A stretch of 64,000 bases of DNA from positions 5,773,001 through 5,837,000 of the forward strand of contig NZ_CP104467.1 of assembly GCF_025369935.1 (NCBI RefSeq), in the 5' to 3' direction. The position numbers were made by a program, and so were the translations under genes. This document shows positions 63,058 through 64,000 of this stretch, piece after piece (position 1 is the stretch's first letter; every line of letters starts with the position of its first letter). The notes beneath the pieces were generated by a model. It was not told the origin of the DNA. It saw only the letters and a program-made list of their open reading frames with translations, and did not search any database. The DNA is from Paenibacillus andongensis. GTDB lineage: Bacteria > Bacillota > Bacilli > Paenibacillales > NBRC-103111.

Positions 63058-64000
63058 TTACTTACGATCATTAATAGCTTTTATGACTTCAACTGGGATT
63101 TTCGGCTTTCGATCATACGTAAGCAAACCATTAATTTCCTGCTCAACGTCCGTTAACTGCGTGTAACAGTAACCCTGTACAACGCCGGAGTTTAGCAGAG
63201 GACGTATGACGGCACGCAGCTTTTTCTCATAATCCTCGTCGTTATCCGCCCCGGAATATCCCCAGCCTTCCCATTCGCTTTTCTTGTAAGCAATACCGCC
63301 AAATTCGGTAACCAGAATCGGCTGACCTTCGTAAGGGAAGCCCTCAACAAATAAGCGGCGATTCGCTGGCATCGCATGAACAGCTTTATCGCTAGAACTG
63401 TAGCGCTCTTCCAGCACATCTTCACGCCACTCATAGTCATGAATGGTGAATAGATCCGTTTTCACTAACTCCCACCCATCGTTAGACACAACCGGACGCA
63501 TCGGATCAAGCGACTTGGTCAAATGATACATGGTTAGAGCGTGCTGCTGCTGCAAATTATCGATTTGAATATTAGGCACTCCCCAACTCTCATTCAGGGG
63601 AACCCAGGCAATAATGGAAGGATGGTTATAATCGCGTTCGATAGAAGCTATCCATTCATTCGTGAATCGACTAACATACTTCTCCGTATATTCGTATGCA
63701 TTAGCCGCCTCACTCCAGACGACCAATCCGAGTTTATCACACCAGTAGAGGAATCTTGGATCCTCCAGCTTTTGATGTTTCCGCGCGCCGTTAAAGCCCA
63801 TTGCCTTCGTTAACTCAACATCTTGCTTGATCGCTTCATCACTAGGAGGCGTCAAATTGCCATCTGGAAAGTATCCCTGATCCAGAACCATTTTCAAAAA
63901 ATAAGGGCGGTTGTTCAAGCATAGTTTACCGTCTTCAATGGATACCTTACGCATGCCGAAATAACTAGTTACCACATCTACAGTTTGATTATCAACCAGC
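63058..64000 (-). CDS. Glycoside hydrolase family 2 (C-terminal part)
   Basis: The open frame runs off the window end at 64000, so only about the last 313 residues are seen. They cover the family 2 TIM barrel: FNGARKHQKLEDPRFLYWCDKLGLVVWSE, the general acid/base Glu in WVPLNESWG and the nucleophile Glu in ILVTEFGG. Family 2 includes beta-galactosidases, beta-glucuronidases and beta-mannosidases; the specificity cannot be told from this part. An apparent internal GTG start at 63975 is not the real start. Confidence 0.88.
   Translation of the reverse strand, partial: LVDNQTVDVVTSYFGMRKVSIEDGKLCLNNRPYFLKMVLDQGYFPDGNLTPPSDEAIKQDVELTKAMGFNGARKHQKLEDPRFLYWCDKLGLVVWSEAANAYEYTEKYVSRFTNEWIASIERDYNHPSIIAWVPLNESWGVPNIQIDNLQQQHALTMYHLTKSLDPMRPVVSNDGWELVKTDLFTIHDYEWREDVLEERYSSSDKAVHAMPANRRLFVEGFPYEGQPILVTEFGGIAYKKSEWEGWGYSGADNDEDYEKKLRAVIRPLLNSGVVQGYCYTQLTDVEQEINGLLTYDRKPKIPVEVIKAINDRK

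Overview
The window looks like chromosomal DNA of a Paenibacillus-type, endospore-forming member of the Bacillota. Supporting signs are AGGAGG-type ribosome sites, many TTG starts, rho-independent terminators after most operons, a T-box leader, PRD/PTS and CcpA-type carbon control, Bacillus-family markers (ypsA, ydjO, DUF2663) and the LplA/LplB/YtcP uptake genes with a membrane-bound AraC regulator that are typical of Paenibacillus. No tRNA, rRNA, CRISPR array, prophage or intact insertion sequence was seen.

Layout. 1-7.1 kb: high-affinity phosphate import (pstS-pstC-pstA, minus strand) divergent from a chemoreceptor gene, then an MBL-fold hydrolase and the flagellar stator pair motA-motB. 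7.4-8.3 kb: an aldo/keto reductase. 8.4-24.6 kb: a long minus-strand block for sugar and lactate use. In transcription order it reads rhaEW-rhaA-rhaB-rhaR, then lutA-lutB-lutC, then mtlA-mtlR-mtlF-mtlD-ptsI-ptsH. Rhamnose breakdown gives dihydroxyacetone phosphate plus L-lactaldehyde, which the fused dehydrogenase can oxidise to lactate; the lut genes directly downstream oxidise lactate to pyruvate. The mannitol operon carries its own EI and HPr.

24.6-37 kb: a gene-poor stretch with repeats, an MFS exporter, ypsA, a small membrane protein, a Gfo/Idh oxidoreductase plus esterase divergent from an AraC regulator, uxaC, a VanW-family protein, a PhyH dioxygenase divergent from a second AraC regulator, and an M29 aminopeptidase. 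37.2-45.8 kb (minus): a GntR regulator, a TauABC/SsuABC-type transporter and allantoinase, followed by a T-box-controlled type-2 isoleucyl-tRNA synthetase. 46-52 kb: arginase, a DUF1361 membrane protein, a VOC protein, aspartase and ornithine aminotransferase. This is an arginine and aspartate breakdown neighbourhood.

52-64 kb: a CBM9-like protein with DUF2663, a YdjO zinc-ribbon protein, an MFS transporter, a two-TM AraC regulator with an oligosaccharide-type ABC importer, a PadR-CPBP pair with a clear PadR-like operator, and the C-terminal part of a GH2 glycosidase cut by the window end.

The least explained structures are two sets of tandem hairpin repeats, 36-39 bases per unit, lying immediately upstream of the ribosome sites of two unrelated sugar operons (rha at about 24.4-24.5 kb, ABC importer at about 57.7-57.9 kb). 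Others are paired Pho-box-like repeats pointing both at pstS and at the chemoreceptor gene, and a 19-base repeated motif in the gene-poor stretch near 24.9 kb.
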